DNA of 64,000 bases from a virus: positions 19,042 to 83,041 of the IMG/VR virus record IMGVR_UViG_3300044819_000016; one strand, written 5' to 3'. Positions within the stretch are counted from its first letter, which is position 1; each line of letters begins with the position of its first letter. Both the position numbers and the translations under genes were made by a program. Below the pieces are notes generated by a model. That model did not search any database, was not told the DNA's origin, and was given only the letters and a program-made list of their open reading frames with translations. Below, one piece after another: positions 26,804 to 35,555 of this stretch.

Positions 26804-28206
26804 AGATCACAGCCGACAACCTGTGGGCGCACGTCGAGGGGACACAAGCGGAGCGCGACTTGCTCCGCCTGTACCTGACGGTCCAGGTCAAGAACGCGGA
26901 GCACACGGAGTCGTACCAGAGCGGGCATTGGGATGGGACGGTGAAGTTGTTCGACGGTCGGCGGGAGCGGTTCGCGACTGGGCTCGTCCGCATGGTTGTC
27001 GGCTACTGCCGCGAGAAGGGTGTACCGGCCGAGGTCGTGGATGCGAGGGCTCCGCACGAGACGCGCATCCTTCCCGGCGGGGGATGGCTCCGTCAGTACC
27101 AGGCGGAGGCGGTGGAGGCGATGGTCCGCCGGGGACGAGGGATCCTGATGGCTCCGACCGGCGCGGGGAAGACGGAGATCGCCGCCCGGCTCACCCAGGC
27201 CATCCCTTGCCGCTGGCTGATCCTGGTGGACACCCGCGACCTGATGCACCAGATGGCCGAACGGATTGCCCTGAGGACAGGAGAGCCCGGCGGCCTGGCT
27301 GGGGACGGTGAGTGGTCGCCGCGTAGGGTGACCGTGGCGACCCTCCAGACCCTGCTCCAGGGGATAGGCCAAGGCGGCCCCGTGGATCGCCTCCTGGAGG
27401 GAGCCCAGGGGCTCATAGCGGACGAGGTACAGGTCCTCGCCGCCGACGAGTTCAGGAAGGTCGCGATGGCCACCCCGAACGCCTGGTGGAGGTTCGGAAT
27501 CTCGGCCACGCCGCTCGAACGCGAGGACGAGGCGGACTACCGGGCCATCGAGGCGCTTGGGCCATTGATCCACGAGATTCCGGTGGAGACCCTGTTCGAA
27601 CTGGGGCACCTGGCTCGCCCCGAGATCCTGATGGTCGAGTTCCCGCAGCCCAGGATGACCGGCAGCTACCCGGAGATCTACGAAGCCGGGGTGGTCTTGT
27701 CGGACGCCCGCAACGCCCTGGTGGCCAAACTCGCCGCTCGATACCACGCTCCGCGCCCGACGCTGGTGTTCTTCAAGTCCATCTATCACGGGAAGGTCCT
27801 GGCTCGGGAGATCGGCAAGACCGCGGAGGTCGAGGTGGTCTCTGGCGTCCACGGGACGAAACAGCGCGACAAAGCACGGGGCAGACTCACCCGTGGCCAC
27901 ACCGAGGTTCTGATCACGAGTCGAATCTTCAACAAGGGGATCGACATCCCTGAAGCCCGCTCCGGCATCAACGCCGCGGGGGGCGCCAGTCGGATCGACG
28001 CCCTCCAGAAGGTCGGGCGCGGGATGCGGGTGGTACCCGGCAAAACGACCTTCAGGTACTGGGACATCTTGGACACCGGGAATTACAACCTGGAGGGCCA
28101 CGCCAGGAAGCGCATCGAAGCGTACCGAAGCCGAAACTACAACGTGCGAGTCGTCCGCCAGCGGGAGCTGGACGCCGTGCTCGCCCAGATGGAGAACACA
28201 CCATGA
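26800..28206 (+). CDS. SF2 (UvsW/DEAD-like) helicase
   Basis: 468 residues from ATG 26800. Motif I APTGAGKTE (118-126), motif II DEVQ (208-211) instead of the common DEAH, motif III SATP (235-238), and motif VI QKVGRGMR (403-410) preceded by FNKGIDIPE. The N-terminal 95 residues with a QSGHWDGTVKLFD phrase match the small domain of T4 UvsW-like helicases. Such enzymes unwind branched DNA and R-loops during phage recombination-dependent replication. This agrees with the resolvase upstream and the RecA/SbcCD genes downstream. Confidence 0.85.
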   Translation: MKITADNLWAHVEGTQAERDLLRLYLTVQVKNAEHTESYQSGHWDGTVKLFDGRRERFATGLVRMVVGYCREKGVPAEVVDARAPHETRILPGGGWLRQYQAEAVEAMVRRGRGILMAPTGAGKTEIAARLTQAIPCRWLILVDTRDLMHQMAERIALRTGEPGGLAGDGEWSPRRVTVATLQTLLQGIGQGGPVDRLLEGAQGLIADEVQVLAADEFRKVAMATPNAWWRFGISATPLEREDEADYRAIEALGPLIHEIPVETLFELGHLARPEILMVEFPQPRMTGSYPEIYEAGVVLSDARNALVAKLAARYHAPRPTLVFFKSIYHGKVLAREIGKTAEVEVVSGVHGTKQRDKARGRLTRGHTEVLITSRIFNKGIDIPEARSGINAAGGASRIDALQKVGRGMRVVPGKTTFRYWDILDTGNYNLEGHARKRIEAYRSRNYNVRVVRQRELDAVLAQMENTP

Positions 28207-28451
28207 CCACGCCATTCCGAGTTGAAAAAGGTGTCCCAATCCCAGAGCCCTCCCTGAAGTATCCATTCGCCGAAATGCAGGTTGGCGATTCGTTCTTCGT
28301 CCCTGGGGGAGACGTCAGGAGCCGCCTGTCTGTTGCGATCTCCGCATGGAAAAAGAGTCACCCCGGAGACGACTTCACGATGCGGAAAGGAGCCATCGCA
28401 GGGGACCGGACGGAGTTGGTCCATGGGTTCCGCGTCTGGAGGACAAAGTGA
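28203..28451 (+). CDS. Small conserved-type phage protein
   Basis: 82 residues (KYPFAEMQVGDSFFVPGG then FTMRKG...FRVWRTK). The layout of a 'YPF..M..GDSFFVP' phrase followed by a helix and a 'F..R...' ending is familiar from small phage proteins of unknown function. ATGA-coupled to the helicase. Confidence 0.65.
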   Translation: MTTPFRVEKGVPIPEPSLKYPFAEMQVGDSFFVPGGDVRSRLSVAISAWKKSHPGDDFTMRKGAIAGDRTELVHGFRVWRTK

Positions 28452-29227
28452 CCACGATTGAGTTCCCGAAGTACACCGGGGTCCGCTGCCTGATGATGCC
28501 CTACATCCAGGGCGAGCCCGATTCCCTGCCGGCGGATTACGATGCCTATCGCGACATCGTCTCGACGGTGTTCCTGCGCAAGGGAGAGGTCGGCTTCCTG
28601 ACCATCGACGAGTCGCTGGCCAAGGCCGGGACGCCGCACCGTGGGGCCCGGGCGCACTACCCTCGGGCGCTGCACACGGAAGCTGGGATCGTGCGCGAGG
28701 TCTATTGCTGGGGCAGCAGCGCCCCGACCTACGGGTGGGGAAGCCCGCCGGCCCCCACCTACGGATGGGGTGGGGCCCCGACGCCGGTCCCGAGTTGGGG
28801 TGGCCGGCGCGCGGTCACGCTGGACCGTGACGTCCGGATCCTGATCGCCTCCAACCTGGCGGACACCTGCGCCGTCTGGGACGCGGAGCATGAGGACACC
28901 TCGGACGACGGCGACATCGGGCACCTGGCCGACGAGTATCCATACCGAGACGCGGTCCTCCTGGCGGCAGGCGAGGTTCGAGAGATCGGGATCTTGACGC
29001 CACACGAAAGCCTGCCGGTGCAGCGCGATGTCCGTCGCCAGTTCCTGCGCATCGTCGGGGCCGGCGTGCATGGCCGAGAACCCTACTTCACCGAGAACCC
29101 GCTGGGTGACACCATAGAGTGCGCCTGTGGCTGCGGGAGATCGTTTCTGCGTTTCGATCCCAGCGGACGCCCGCGCAAATTCATCTCTGGGCACAACGGC
29201 TTCAAGGGACTGGTGACCCATGTCTAA
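28448..29227 (+). CDS. Duplicated-domain protein with Trp/Gly repeats and Cys motif
   Basis: 259 residues from GTG 28448 (GTGA overlap). The N-terminal and middle parts look like two copies of one domain: YDAYRDIVSTVFLRKGEVGF...DESLAK and EYPYRDAVLLAAGEVREIGI...HESLPV. Between them are three Tyr/Trp-Gly repeats (PTYGWGSPPAPTYGWGG). The C-terminus carries CACGCGRSFLRFD and RKFISGHN, a short zinc-type motif found in various phage proteins and next to HNH nucleases. Function unknown. Confidence 0.55.
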   Translation: MTTIEFPKYTGVRCLMMPYIQGEPDSLPADYDAYRDIVSTVFLRKGEVGFLTIDESLAKAGTPHRGARAHYPRALHTEAGIVREVYCWGSSAPTYGWGSPPAPTYGWGGAPTPVPSWGGRRAVTLDRDVRILIASNLADTCAVWDAEHEDTSDDGDIGHLADEYPYRDAVLLAAGEVREIGILTPHESLPVQRDVRRQFLRIVGAGVHGREPYFTENPLGDTIECACGCGRSFLRFDPSGRPRKFISGHNGFKGLVTHV

Positions 29228-30116
29228 TACCTCCATCGAATGGACCTCGAAGGTGTGGAATGTCACGCGCGGTTGTGCCCGTGTGTCCGCCGGGTGCGGA
29301 ACCGGCGTTGCCGGCGGTTGCTATGCTGAGCGCCAGGCGCATCGTTTCAGCGGCCCGGGTATGCCATACGAGGGGCTCACGAAGATGGGGAAGCACGGCC
29401 CACAGTGGACAGGTCGATGCATCTTCGTTCCCGAGAAACTCGACGAGCCGCTCCATTGGAAAAAGCCGGCGCGAATCTTCGTCAACTCAATGAGCGATCT
29501 CTTTCACGATGACATCACCAATGAGCAGATCTCAACCGTCTTCAGCGTCATGGCGGATTGCCCGCAGCACACGTTCCAGATCCTGACAAAGCGGCCAGCG
29601 CGAATGCTGGAGGCTCTCGAATGGATCGAGGAACACTCCGGCGGTCACCACGGCAATTGGCCACTCCAGAACGTGCATCTCGGCGTCTCATGCGAGAATC
29701 AGGAGACGGCAAACGAGCGGATCCCGATCCTCCTGAAGTGCCCGGCCGGGGTCAGGTTCGTCTCGGCCGAGCCCTTGCTGGGCGCCATCGCCTTCGGCGA
29801 GAAGCATCTCGGCCAGGGCTCTGACTGCCCGGAATGCGGGTGGGGAGTTCTCGTCGACGAGGAAGGATGCTGCGCCACCTGCGGCGAGTACTCGATGTGG
29901 TACGGGCTCGACTGGGTGATCGTCGGCGGCGAGAGCGGGCCCCGCCGTCGTGATTGCGAAGTCGAGTGGATCCACTCCATCGTCGAGCAGTGCGAGGGCG
30001 TCGGGGTCCCGTGCTTCGTGAAGCAGGACAGCGGCGCGCGCTCGGGAGGACAGGGACGGTTGTCTGACGAACTGTGGTCCATCAAGCAATTCCCCGTGAC
30101 AGGAGAGACACCATGA
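29220..30116 (+). CDS. Phage gp37/gp68-family (DUF5131) protein
   Basis: 298 residues. The opening IEWTSKVWNVTRGCARVSAG, with Cys19, Cys26 and Cys34, plus GCYAERQAHR, is the hallmark of the gp37/gp68 (DUF5131) family, whose three Cys are radical-SAM-like. Later family phrases include WKKPARIFVNSMSDLFHDD, QILTKRPARM, VSCENQETANERI and VIVGGESGPRRR. It has extra Cys pairs around 203-222. The biochemical role is not established. It overlaps the upstream gene by 8 bases. Confidence 0.85.
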   Translation: MSNTSIEWTSKVWNVTRGCARVSAGCGTGVAGGCYAERQAHRFSGPGMPYEGLTKMGKHGPQWTGRCIFVPEKLDEPLHWKKPARIFVNSMSDLFHDDITNEQISTVFSVMADCPQHTFQILTKRPARMLEALEWIEEHSGGHHGNWPLQNVHLGVSCENQETANERIPILLKCPAGVRFVSAEPLLGAIAFGEKHLGQGSDCPECGWGVLVDEEGCCATCGEYSMWYGLDWVIVGGESGPRRRDCEVEWIHSIVEQCEGVGVPCFVKQDSGARSGGQGRLSDELWSIKQFPVTGETP

Positions 30117-30655
30117 GCCTCGCCGAGCGGATCTTGTCCCGACTCCTGCACCGCCGCGTGATCATGGACCGCGAAGGGGGAACCAAGTACCTCAGCCGGT
30201 GGTACATCCTTGGCACGAGGTTCGACTCCAACGGCAAGAAGCTGTCCCACTCCCGGCTCCCCTTCAGCCTGTTCGTGCACCGCTTCCACCGCTCGGACGA
30301 CGATGGTTGCCTTCACAGTCATCCCTGGGCTTGGAGCGTGGCCCTGATCTTGCGCGGCGGGTACTCGGAGGAGCGCCGGGTGGGCGACGAGGTCATCCGC
30401 CGGCTGGTGAAGCCCTGGCGCCTGAACTTCATCCGAGGGACCGACTACCATCGGGTGGACCTGGTAGGGCATGACGCCTGGAGCTTGTTCCTGGCCGGAC
30501 CTAAGGTGTCCACCTGGTACTTCTGGGACCGGGAGACCAAGCGCCGGATGGAATGGCGGTCGTTCATTGCCATGAAGAGGGGCCTGGGAGCGCCTGGGAA
30601 CGCCTGGGAGGCCGATTCGAGGGCGGCAAGCCCTGAGGTACTCACCAGGCGATGA
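30113..30655 (+). CDS. Cupin-like phage protein
   Basis: 180 residues from ATG 30113 (AGGAGAGACACC upstream). The pattern SLFVHRFHRSDDDGCLHSHP, then ALILRGGYSEERR and TDYHRVDLVGHDAWSLFLAG, matches small cupin-fold proteins of phages. The histidines and Asp in HRFHRSDDD...HSH could bind a metal. The substrate is unknown. It is the last gene before a hairpin at 30704. Confidence 0.65.
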   Translation: MSLAERILSRLLHRRVIMDREGGTKYLSRWYILGTRFDSNGKKLSHSRLPFSLFVHRFHRSDDDGCLHSHPWAWSVALILRGGYSEERRVGDEVIRRLVKPWRLNFIRGTDYHRVDLVGHDAWSLFLAGPKVSTWYFWDRETKRRMEWRSFIAMKRGLGAPGNAWEADSRAASPEVLTRR

Positions 30656-30703
30656 ACGGGGCTCCTGGAGCATCCTGTGCGTTCTGGGGCCCAGACGCAC
30701 GAA

Positions 30704-30728
30704 GGGCCCGGAGTGTTAGTCCGAGCCC
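30704..30728 (+). terminator. Hairpin between the cupin-like and HNH genes
   Basis: GGGCCCGGA (30704-30712) pairs with TCCGAGCCC (30720-30728), one mismatch, 7-base loop. A T-rich stretch starts about 14 bases later. Probable terminator of the P1 operon, though no T-run follows directly. Confidence 0.5.
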
Positions 30729-30741
30729 TGTTCGTGCAACC

Positions 30742-30770
30742 CGTTTTGCTTTTTCAAGCCAGTGGGTTAA
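30742..30770 (+). promoter_or_regulatory. Possible promoter before the HNH/replication operon
   Basis: TTTTGC, a 17-base spacer with TTTTTCAAGCC, and TTAATC form a weak sigma-70-like match. The spacer start resembles the TTTTTCAGTTACGG class but lacks GTTACGG. It lies after a hairpin and about 90 bases before the HNH start. Confidence 0.3.
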
Positions 30771-30857
30771 TCTGGGGGTTGTCCAGACCCGCGTTCGGGG
30801 GAAAAGATCCCACGGATGCGGGCGGTTGTCAAACCCCTATCCGATGGAGACTTTCGA

Positions 30858-31424
30858 ATGAGCGCAAGCGGCGGTAGTGCGTGGTATTCGGAGATACTGA
30901 AGGACCCGAGGTGGCAGAAGAAGCGACTGGAGATCATGAGTCGCGACGGGTTCAAATGCGTGAACTGCGAAGCGTCAGATAAGACGCTTCACGTTCACCA
31001 CCTGCGATACCTCAAGGGCAAGAAACCATGGGAGCATGGCGACGAGAACCTCCAGACGCTCTGCGTGGATTGCCACGCAACCGAATCAGTGGTTGACGAG
31101 AGACTGAAGGAGGCGATTTTCGCCTATGCCATTTTCTGCGGTGGCAAAGAGGGTCTGCTCGGGTACCTGGAGGCGGCGGCCGCTTATTGGCATTTTGGCA
31201 AAGATGGCGATCACGCCCCGTTGTCAGTGAAAATAATAAGTACTGCCCACGCATGCGGAATAGCCAAGTGGCTCAGGGAGCAGGACGCCGGGGTCGACAT
31301 CGATGGCGCTGGCGTAGTAGCCTTGGCAACCATCGATGAGGAGTCATCGCTGGCCATCGTCGACATCCAGGGTTTGCTGTTCAGTCTTCTGCCGGCGGGT
31401 GACCCGAGGCTTCCTCGCCCATGA
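30858..31424 (+). CDS. HNH endonuclease
   Basis: 188 residues from ATG 30858. Residues 10-75 form an HNH nuclease: LKDPRWQKKRLEIMSRDGFK, CVNCEA (Cys34/37), HVHHLRY (His47/48), ENLQTLCVDCHAT (Asn64, Cys69/72). The Cys pairs bind structural zinc and the His-Asn set holds the catalytic metal. It cuts double-stranded DNA; in phages this type acts in packaging or homing, or as free-standing genes. The C-terminal 100 residues do not show a known DNA-specificity domain. Confidence 0.8.
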   Translation: MSASGGSAWYSEILKDPRWQKKRLEIMSRDGFKCVNCEASDKTLHVHHLRYLKGKKPWEHGDENLQTLCVDCHATESVVDERLKEAIFAYAIFCGGKEGLLGYLEAAAAYWHFGKDGDHAPLSVKIISTAHACGIAKWLREQDAGVDIDGAGVVALATIDEESSLAIVDIQGLLFSLLPAGDPRLPRP

Positions 31425-32161
31425 GCTGCGCGTGCCATGTCCAACCTTCCGTCAGAAGGACCATCCGAATCAGCAAGGAGGAGACCGTTCGGTCCATGGT
31501 TTGCCCTTGCTGCCATGCGACCTGGAAAACGCGTGAACTGGACATCGTGGGGAGCCATATGGAGGCAGTTAACGGGTGGCATATGGCCACTAATAGCCAG
31601 ATCACAGATGTGATCGAAGATGATCCGATACCAAGAAGATCCAATGAAATTGCGGTGATCACGAAGTTGTCGGGCATTTCTACGCCTCGCGTTAAGGGGG
31701 GAGGGGGGGTTTCCGTGATCCACTCTCCAGAAAGTGATCAGCCTCTAAGTGATGATCATCAGGGATTGATCCTCCAACTTCCCAGTAAACCTACCGCGCG
31801 CGCGCCCGCGACCCCTGCGCCCGCGACCCCAGGGGCATTCGATCGATTCTGGGCCGCCTACCCGAGGAAGGTGGCCAAGGCCAGGGCCCTTGCGACGTGG
31901 AAAAAGAAACGCCCAATCCTCTCCGTCGTCCTGGACGCCCTGGAGTGGCAGAAGGTCGAATGGGCCAAGGGGGATCTGAAGTTCATCCCTCATCCGGCAT
32001 CTTGGATCCACGACGGTAGATGGGAGGACGAGCGCCCGAAGCCAGGCGCCAACGCCCCCGTCCGCGACGTCGCCATTGGCTGGGCACCGGCCCCTCGTCG
32101 CTCCGAGAACTTCGTGGAAGGCGTCGGCGGATACGCCAGCGTGAAGGGGGCGAACGAATGA
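31421..32161 (+). CDS. Replication initiator/organiser-like protein
   Basis: 246 residues, ATGA-coupled to the HNH gene. The N-terminus has CPCCHATWKTREL, a possible zinc site. A low-complexity linker rich in Ala-Pro-Thr follows (about 125-138). The C-terminal 75 residues (GAFDRFWAAYPRKVAKARAL, FIPHPASWIHDGRWEDE) match the terminal domain seen in phage replication proteins of the O/DnaT-like type. It precedes the helicase loader and helicase, so it probably recognises the origin or recruits the loader. The exact family is inferred. Confidence 0.6.
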   Translation: MSCACHVQPSVRRTIRISKEETVRSMVCPCCHATWKTRELDIVGSHMEAVNGWHMATNSQITDVIEDDPIPRRSNEIAVITKLSGISTPRVKGGGGVSVIHSPESDQPLSDDHQGLILQLPSKPTARAPATPAPATPGAFDRFWAAYPRKVAKARALATWKKKRPILSVVLDALEWQKVEWAKGDLKFIPHPASWIHDGRWEDERPKPGANAPVRDVAIGWAPAPRRSENFVEGVGGYASVKGANE

Positions 32162-32808
32162 AACTTCCAGAGCGCACCGCTGGTGAAGACCTGGAGGCGT
32201 GGATCGCTCGCCTGTACGAATTGGAGATGTCTCCAGCCGGGAAGGCGGCTCGGCGCGACGAGGTCGCCGCCGGGATCGTCAAGGCCCGTGGCGAGCAGCG
32301 GGCGCAATTGGTGGCGATGGGCGCCCCTCTCGTGGCGGTCACCGCCCTTGAACACTTGAAGAAATCTCCCCTCATCGCCGCCGTCCGGGAGAATCCACCG
32401 CGTGTTCTCCTGGCCCTATCTGCTGGCGTAGGAGCTGGAAAGACGGTCGCAGCATGCGCGGCGATGCTCGACGTTCTTCAGTCAGGCTGGGAGTCGCTGT
32501 TCGTCCGGGCCATCCCATTCGCCCGGTGGGATCGATACGATGATGACGAGATGGGTCGGCTATTGGAAACTCGACTCCTGATCATCGATGATCTCGGACA
32601 GGAATTCATGGACGCGAAGGGGAATTTCGCCGTCCTCCTGGACGAAGTCACGGCAACGCGATCGGAGAATAACCTGCGAACGATCCTGACGACGAACCTG
32701 AGTGTCGGCGACTTCCGGACTCGATACGGTGAGCGCATCGCCAGCCGCATCTCTGGCCTCGGGGGATTCTTCGAATACTCGGGCCGCGATCTCCGGGTGA
32801 AGCCATGA
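32158..32808 (+). CDS. DnaC-like helicase loader (AAA+ ATPase)
   Basis: 216 residues, ATGA-coupled. Walker A GVGAGKT (90-96), Walker B LLIIDDLGQE (140-149), sensor-1 ILTTNLS and a sensor-2-like ERIASRISG near the end. This is the AAA+ core of DnaC/IstB-type loaders, which place the replicative helicase on single-stranded DNA. The helicase gene follows immediately, overlapping by 4 bases, so the pair is probably made together. Confidence 0.8.
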   Translation: MKLPERTAGEDLEAWIARLYELEMSPAGKAARRDEVAAGIVKARGEQRAQLVAMGAPLVAVTALEHLKKSPLIAAVRENPPRVLLALSAGVGAGKTVAACAAMLDVLQSGWESLFVRAIPFARWDRYDDDEMGRLLETRLLIIDDLGQEFMDAKGNFAVLLDEVTATRSENNLRTILTTNLSVGDFRTRYGERIASRISGLGGFFEYSGRDLRVKP

Positions 32809-34181
32809 ACGCGCCGCCGTTCTCCATGGAATCCGAGAAGGCAGCGCTCGGGTCAGTCCTGATCCGGAACACAGCCTACGACGAGGTGTCATCGCTCGTC
32901 GTCGCGGAGGACTTCGTCGGCCTTGGGCACGATGCGATCTTCCGAGCGATGGGCGTCCTCGTGGCTGCTGGCAAGCCGCCGGGGGACGTGATGCTGCTGA
33001 TCGAAGAGGTCCGTCGCTCGGGCAGTCTCGGCAAACTCGACGGCGGCGAGATGTACATGCTCACGTTGAGCGGGGCTGTCCCCACAGCCGAAAATGCTGT
33101 TCACTACGCACGGATCATCCGGGACAAAGCCGTCTTGCGCCGGGTCATGGCCGCTTGTGCAGAGACGATTGCACGAGCCAGTTCCAACGAGGCGGTTGGC
33201 GCATCCGCCGTACTGGCGGATCACATGGCTGGATTCGAAGCCATTACGATTCGCGGCGATCGCGGCTCCGAGTCATACTCCGATCTCGGTAGTCGCGTGC
33301 TCGATGTCGTCGAGGCGAAGTGCAAGGCACCTGACGGCTACCAGATCCCGATCGGCATCAAGGAGTTCGACGAGGAATACGGCGGCTTCAGAGCTGGGCA
33401 ATTCGTCCTGATCGGTGGGCGCCCAGGGAACTTCAAGACGACGTTTGCCGTCAACACCGCCGTCCGGATGGCGATGACGAGCAACATCTCGTCGCTGATC
33501 TTCTCGCTCGAAATGTCGAAACAGGAATTGTTCGAGAAGATGCTGGCCCAGATTTCCGAAGTGGACTCGAAGAAGATCACACGCGGGACGCTCGACGTCG
33601 CGGAATGGAAGTCAATCCACGGGGCACACAAGGTTCTGTCTAAGCTCCCGATCCTGATCGACGACCGCGAAGATATCGCCGCCGAGGATCTGTGCTCCGC
33701 GGCTCGGATGTGGTCGCGCTCGGTAGATGCCGGCGGACCACCGAAGATGAAAGCGATTTGGATCGACTCCATGTCTCAACTCTCGCTGCGAAAGGAAGGT
33801 CGGCGGTTCGATGACGTCTCGAAGATTTCGCGGATGCTGAAGCGCCTGGCGCGGTCCCTAGGCTGCCCGGTGTTCCTGGTGGCGCACGTCAACCGCGAGG
33901 TCGAAAAGTCAGTGCGACCGCGCAAGCCGAGGCTCTCCGATCTCCGTGAGTCTGGAAGCCTTGAGCAAGACGCCGACGTCGTCCTGTTCCCATGGATCAC
34001 TCCGGGCCAGTCGGCAGACGTCCTCGACGCTCACCTGCTGATGGTCAAAGTCCGCGACGGCGTGCCGTCCGAGGTTCCAGTCTCGATCCATCGGCGGTGC
34101 GGGGCCTTCAAAAGCCGCGAAGACTCAACGTTCGTGAGCACACTCGCCTCTGCCCCCGACCATTGGGGCAACCCGGAATGA
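32805..34181 (+). CDS. dnaB: DnaB-family replicative helicase
   Basis: 458 residues. The N-terminal domain has SMESEKAALGSVLI, and the C-terminal RecA-like ATPase domain starts near residue 180 (IPIGIKEFDEEYGGFRAGQF). Walker A reads GRPGNFKT (205-212): the Gly before the Lys, conserved in DnaB (GMGKT), is Phe here. Walker B is AIWIDSMSQL (Asp321), and DLRESGSLEQDADVVLF is the conserved late motif. It unwinds the fork 5' to 3'. The loader is encoded just upstream. No DNA polymerase or separate primase is visible nearby. Confidence 0.85.
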   Translation: MNAPPFSMESEKAALGSVLIRNTAYDEVSSLVVAEDFVGLGHDAIFRAMGVLVAAGKPPGDVMLLIEEVRRSGSLGKLDGGEMYMLTLSGAVPTAENAVHYARIIRDKAVLRRVMAACAETIARASSNEAVGASAVLADHMAGFEAITIRGDRGSESYSDLGSRVLDVVEAKCKAPDGYQIPIGIKEFDEEYGGFRAGQFVLIGGRPGNFKTTFAVNTAVRMAMTSNISSLIFSLEMSKQELFEKMLAQISEVDSKKITRGTLDVAEWKSIHGAHKVLSKLPILIDDREDIAAEDLCSAARMWSRSVDAGGPPKMKAIWIDSMSQLSLRKEGRRFDDVSKISRMLKRLARSLGCPVFLVAHVNREVEKSVRPRKPRLSDLRESGSLEQDADVVLFPWITPGQSADVLDAHLLMVKVRDGVPSEVPVSIHRRCGAFKSREDSTFVSTLASAPDHWGNPE

Positions 34182-34486
34182 AGACCAAGAACATCGATAT
34201 GTTTGCCGCCCCGGCTGCTCCAGTCGCTCCCAGTGCCCCGCTCAGGGCCTCCAAGGCCCCGGCGCCCCAGCCGACAGAGAACGCCCCGCCAGCGCGAAGC
34301 CAGAGGCCCTGGGTGACGGCTCCGCCGGCCAGGACGCCTGTGTACTACATCACATCGGGCATCTCGACCTACGTCTGGCTGTGCCCCAGGCACGTCGTCG
34401 CCCGGAAGAAGGCCGGTTGGACGGTCAAGGGAACCGGGACCTACGCTGACTGGGGCTGCGACGATTGCCCTCGCGAGACGGGCTAA
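34178..34486 (+). CDS. Small zinc-finger-like protein
   Basis: 102 residues, ATGA-coupled to the helicase. Pro/Ala-rich N-terminal half, then a compact C-terminal part with WLCPRH and GCDDCPRETG, supplying Cys/His ligands for one zinc. It ends in Gly-TAA, with the TAA inside a GGGCTAACTTC element. Possibly a replication accessory; unknown. Confidence 0.6.
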   Translation: MKTKNIDMFAAPAAPVAPSAPLRASKAPAPQPTENAPPARSQRPWVTAPPARTPVYYITSGISTYVWLCPRHVVARKKAGWTVKGTGTYADWGCDDCPRETG

Positions 34487-34490
34487 CTTC
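34480..34490 (+). promoter_or_regulatory. GGGC(T/C)AACTTC boundary element, site 2
   Basis: GGGCTAACTTC, 18 bases before the ATG at 34509. The in-frame TAA of the upstream gene lies inside the element. Confidence 0.5.
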
Positions 34491-34508
34491 CCTCGTACGG
34501 AGGGAACG

Positions 34509-35069
34509 ATGAGCGAAAGAAAAGTCAGCACCGATGCCTTGGAGACCCTTGGCACGATTCACACGAAGGACGAGAAGCGCGATGCCATTCACCTGGCGGT
34601 CGTTCAGGTGAGTGCCAAGATGCTCCTTAATCCAGGGGAGTCGATCGCGATCAGGAACGGCTGGGCACACATCCCAAGAGGCGACGAGGAATCCCTGGCC
34701 ATCGTCGACCCGTTCCTCACGGCCAAGGTGCGCTATGGCGATCGGTTCTGGGCTGTCCTGCGCCCGCGCTTGGTGACGTCACTGCGCCACGTCTGGACGC
34801 ATACCGCGTTCCCTGACACCGAGGCCCACCAGGATGGCCGCACGGCATCCGAGGTGTGGATGGACGACTTCTCCAAGTCCCTCGGGATAACCACGGAGAC
34901 GCTCATGGAGGGCGCGAAGAGGTACCTGAAATATGACGACCGCCTGTATTGCGGGGAGTTGTTCGACGGCAAGGAAATTCCCAAAGAGTTTTGGAGGCAC
35001 TTCGAGGAGATCGAGAAGACCACCGTCCCCCAGGAGAAGCGGCACGACTTCTTGAGCTGCTCATGCTGA
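34509..35069 (+). CDS. Hypothetical protein
   Basis: 186 residues with a good ribosome-binding site (GGAGGGAACG). Contains HIPRGDEESLAIVDPFLTAK and FPDTEAHQDGRTASEVWMDD, and ends with two Cys (LSCSC). It looks globular and soluble. No family recognised. Placed between replication and recombination genes and preceded by the GGGCTAACTTC element. Confidence 0.6.
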   Translation: MSERKVSTDALETLGTIHTKDEKRDAIHLAVVQVSAKMLLNPGESIAIRNGWAHIPRGDEESLAIVDPFLTAKVRYGDRFWAVLRPRLVTSLRHVWTHTAFPDTEAHQDGRTASEVWMDDFSKSLGITTETLMEGAKRYLKYDDRLYCGELFDGKEIPKEFWRHFEEIEKTTVPQEKRHDFLSCSC

Positions 35070-35554
35070 AGCCAACGACGAAGCAGATCGCCGATGCCAT
35101 GCCGCTGACCGAGAGCCACACGGCGCCGCACGGTCCATTCCCGCTGGAGCAGTTCATGTGCGGCATCTGCGGCCAGGGCTCCGGCTCCCTCGCGCTCTAC
35201 CGCGAGTGCGACGTCGTCGACAAGCCGTATCCCGGCGACGAAGCCTTGATCTTCATCGGTAGGGACCACGCCGGGTGCATGCGTGCGATGGACGCCCATC
35301 CTCGGCTCTACATCGAGGAGTCCGGGAATCCGGGCAGCTTCCCGGCGCTCTGCGGGGAGTGCACCTGGCGCGTCGATTTGCGCTGCGAACACCCTGATCA
35401 GTTCGTCAAAAGCGGTCCCGGTCTGAAGGTGGATCTGACAGACCCACTCCGCGGCGCAATCGTCTGCGGGACTGACAGACAGGGGCGCCGCGCGCGAATC
35501 AGGATGGTCAACCGCGCCGTCTCGTGCGCTGGCCAAGAAATCAAAGGAGGGTGA
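35063..35554 (+). CDS. Cysteine-rich hypothetical protein
   Basis: 163 residues from ATG 35063 (7-base overlap). Cys motifs MCGICG, ALCGEC and LRCEH suggest one or two structural zincs. The first 30 residues (LKPTTKQIADAMPLTESHTA) look helical. No enzyme family recognised. Confidence 0.55.
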   Translation: MLKPTTKQIADAMPLTESHTAPHGPFPLEQFMCGICGQGSGSLALYRECDVVDKPYPGDEALIFIGRDHAGCMRAMDAHPRLYIEESGNPGSFPALCGECTWRVDLRCEHPDQFVKSGPGLKVDLTDPLRGAIVCGTDRQGRRARIRMVNRAVSCAGQEIKGG

Positions 35555-35555
35555 G

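Noticed and set aside
26410-28266. A 618-codon minus-strand open frame over the helicase gene
   Set aside because: Antisense shadow of the SF2 helicase, with no start signal and low-complexity translation.
30652-30861. A 69-codon frame after the cupin-like gene
   Set aside because: It crosses a probable terminator hairpin and a promoter-like region, and its translation is not protein-like.
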